Source: Hymenobacter glacialis (GTDB lineage Bacteria; Bacteroidota; Bacteroidia; Cytophagales; Hymenobacteraceae). Taken from it: 34,026 bases of DNA. The position numbers and the translations under genes were made by a program. Position 1 is the first letter of the stretch; every line of letters begins with the position of its first letter. Where the stretch lies: NCBI RefSeq assembly GCF_001816165.1, contig NZ_MDZC01000064.1:1-34026 (forward strand), written 5' to 3'. The notes beneath the pieces were generated by a model. That model searched no databases. It was not told the DNA's origin and worked only from the letters and a program-made list of their open reading frames with translations. Shown one piece after another: positions 33,633 to 34,026 of this stretch.

Positions 33633-34026
33633 ATGAGCATTTCGACGCATTTTGGCGACTCCCAGCAGTGGGCGCAGACGCATTTTGGTGAGGTACGGCT
33701 GGGCGATGTACGCCGCAGCCAGCGCGTGTGTACGCTCGCCGCCGGTTGGGCGCGGCAGCCGGGGGCGAGTATGCCGCAGTTGAGCCAAGGGCAGGCCTAC
33801 GCCAGCAAAGCCGCTTATCAGCTGCTGGGCCACGCCCAGGCCACGCCTGATGCATTGCAAGCACCTCATCGTCAACACGTAGTGCAGCAGCTACAAGCGC
33901 CCGGCACCTACTTGCTGGTGGAGGACACGACCGAGCTGAGCTGGCCCGAGGCTGCCGAGCGCCGGGCGGGCCTCGGGCCAGTGGGGCCGGGCAAGGCCCG
34001 CAGTCAGGGCGTGCTGCTGCACTCGC
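33633..34026 (+). CDS. IS4-family (Tn5-like) transposase, 5' part only
   Basis: The ATG at 33633 opens a frame that runs off the window (131 codons seen). It begins MSISTHFGDSQQWAQTHFGE, then VRLGDVRRSQRVCTLAAGWA, the DNA-binding N-terminal domain of Tn5/IS4 transposases. SMPQLSQGQAYASKAAYQLL follows, and LLVEDTTELSW carries the first catalytic Asp (DTT motif of the DDE triad). The remainder, including the other two acidic residues, is beyond the end. No terminal inverted repeat was recognised upstream, so the left IS boundary is not placed. The gene is GC-rich like the host chromosome and looks intact as far as visible. Confidence 0.85.
   Translation, partial: MSISTHFGDSQQWAQTHFGEVRLGDVRRSQRVCTLAAGWARQPGASMPQLSQGQAYASKAAYQLLGHAQATPDALQAPHRQHVVQQLQAPGTYLLVEDTTELSWPEAAERRAGLGPVGPGKARSQGVLLHS

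Noticed and set aside
1..34026. tRNA or rRNA genes
   Set aside because: No T-arm GGTTCGA-type sequence within a cloverleaf or rRNA-like segment was noticed by eye; a covariance-model search would be decisive.

Overview
The window looks like chromosomal DNA from a Bacteroidota member of the Cytophagales, most likely Hymenobacter or a close relative. The reasons are high GC content, several Bacteroidota-typical families (DUF5916, DUF5723 and DUF6702 proteins, separate methylmalonyl-CoA mutase subunits), promoters of the TTTG / TAnnTTTG type, little Shine-Dalgarno signal, and dispersed palindromic repeats carrying GTCATGC...GAAGCATC. The genus is my inference; no search was run.

Layout. 1-7.3 kb: the tail of an unknown gene, a DUF5916/CBM9-like outer-membrane protein, a secreted subtilisin, a frameshifted meaB GTPase gene and a DUF5723 protein. 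7.5-10.8 kb (minus strand): an L,D-transpeptidase-like protein, a GT87-like membrane glycosyltransferase and a secreted beta-propeller protein. 11.2-15.3 kb: a frameshifted DUF2461 gene, then the dxr-rseP-DUF6702 group. 15.3-18.4 kb: two tandem GAF-domain paralogues (one frameshifted) and a geranylgeranyl-reductase-type flavoprotein. 18.5-21.4 kb: a possible 37-codon ORF ending at a terminator, asnA, a degenerate J-domain membrane protein and an ankyrin protein. 21.5-25.7 kb: the mutA-mutB operon. 25.8-28.3 kb: an IS3-type transposase remnant and an AT-richer phosphoethanolamine-transferase-like gene, which look acquired. 28.6-32.6 kb: a 5'-nucleotidase split into two genes, a frameshifted dnaA and a PH-like membrane protein. 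32.6 kb to the end: an AT-rich spacer with a 53-nt AT-only hairpin, a small secreted protein and the 5' part of an IS4/Tn5-type transposase.

How the genes relate. MutA and MutB form the B12-dependent mutase that interconverts methylmalonyl-CoA and succinyl-CoA. MeaB, encoded about 16 kb away, is their GTPase chaperone. Dxr (isoprenoid precursors) and RseP (envelope stress proteolysis) form a widespread conserved neighbourhood. The two nucleotidase genes together supply the domains of one UshA-like enzyme.

The most useful results are these. (1) Four genes (meaB, DUF2461, a GAF gene and essential dnaA) each carry one deletion-type frameshift, which points to sequencing or assembly indels rather than gene decay. 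(2) Three palindromic elements of one family occupy intergenic gaps. (3) A different palindrome lies in frame inside the interdomain linker of mutB. (4) A near-perfect Bacteroidota promoter follows a 25-bp-arm AT-only hairpin upstream of an orphan secreted protein. I did not find a clearly new multi-gene defence or metabolic system.
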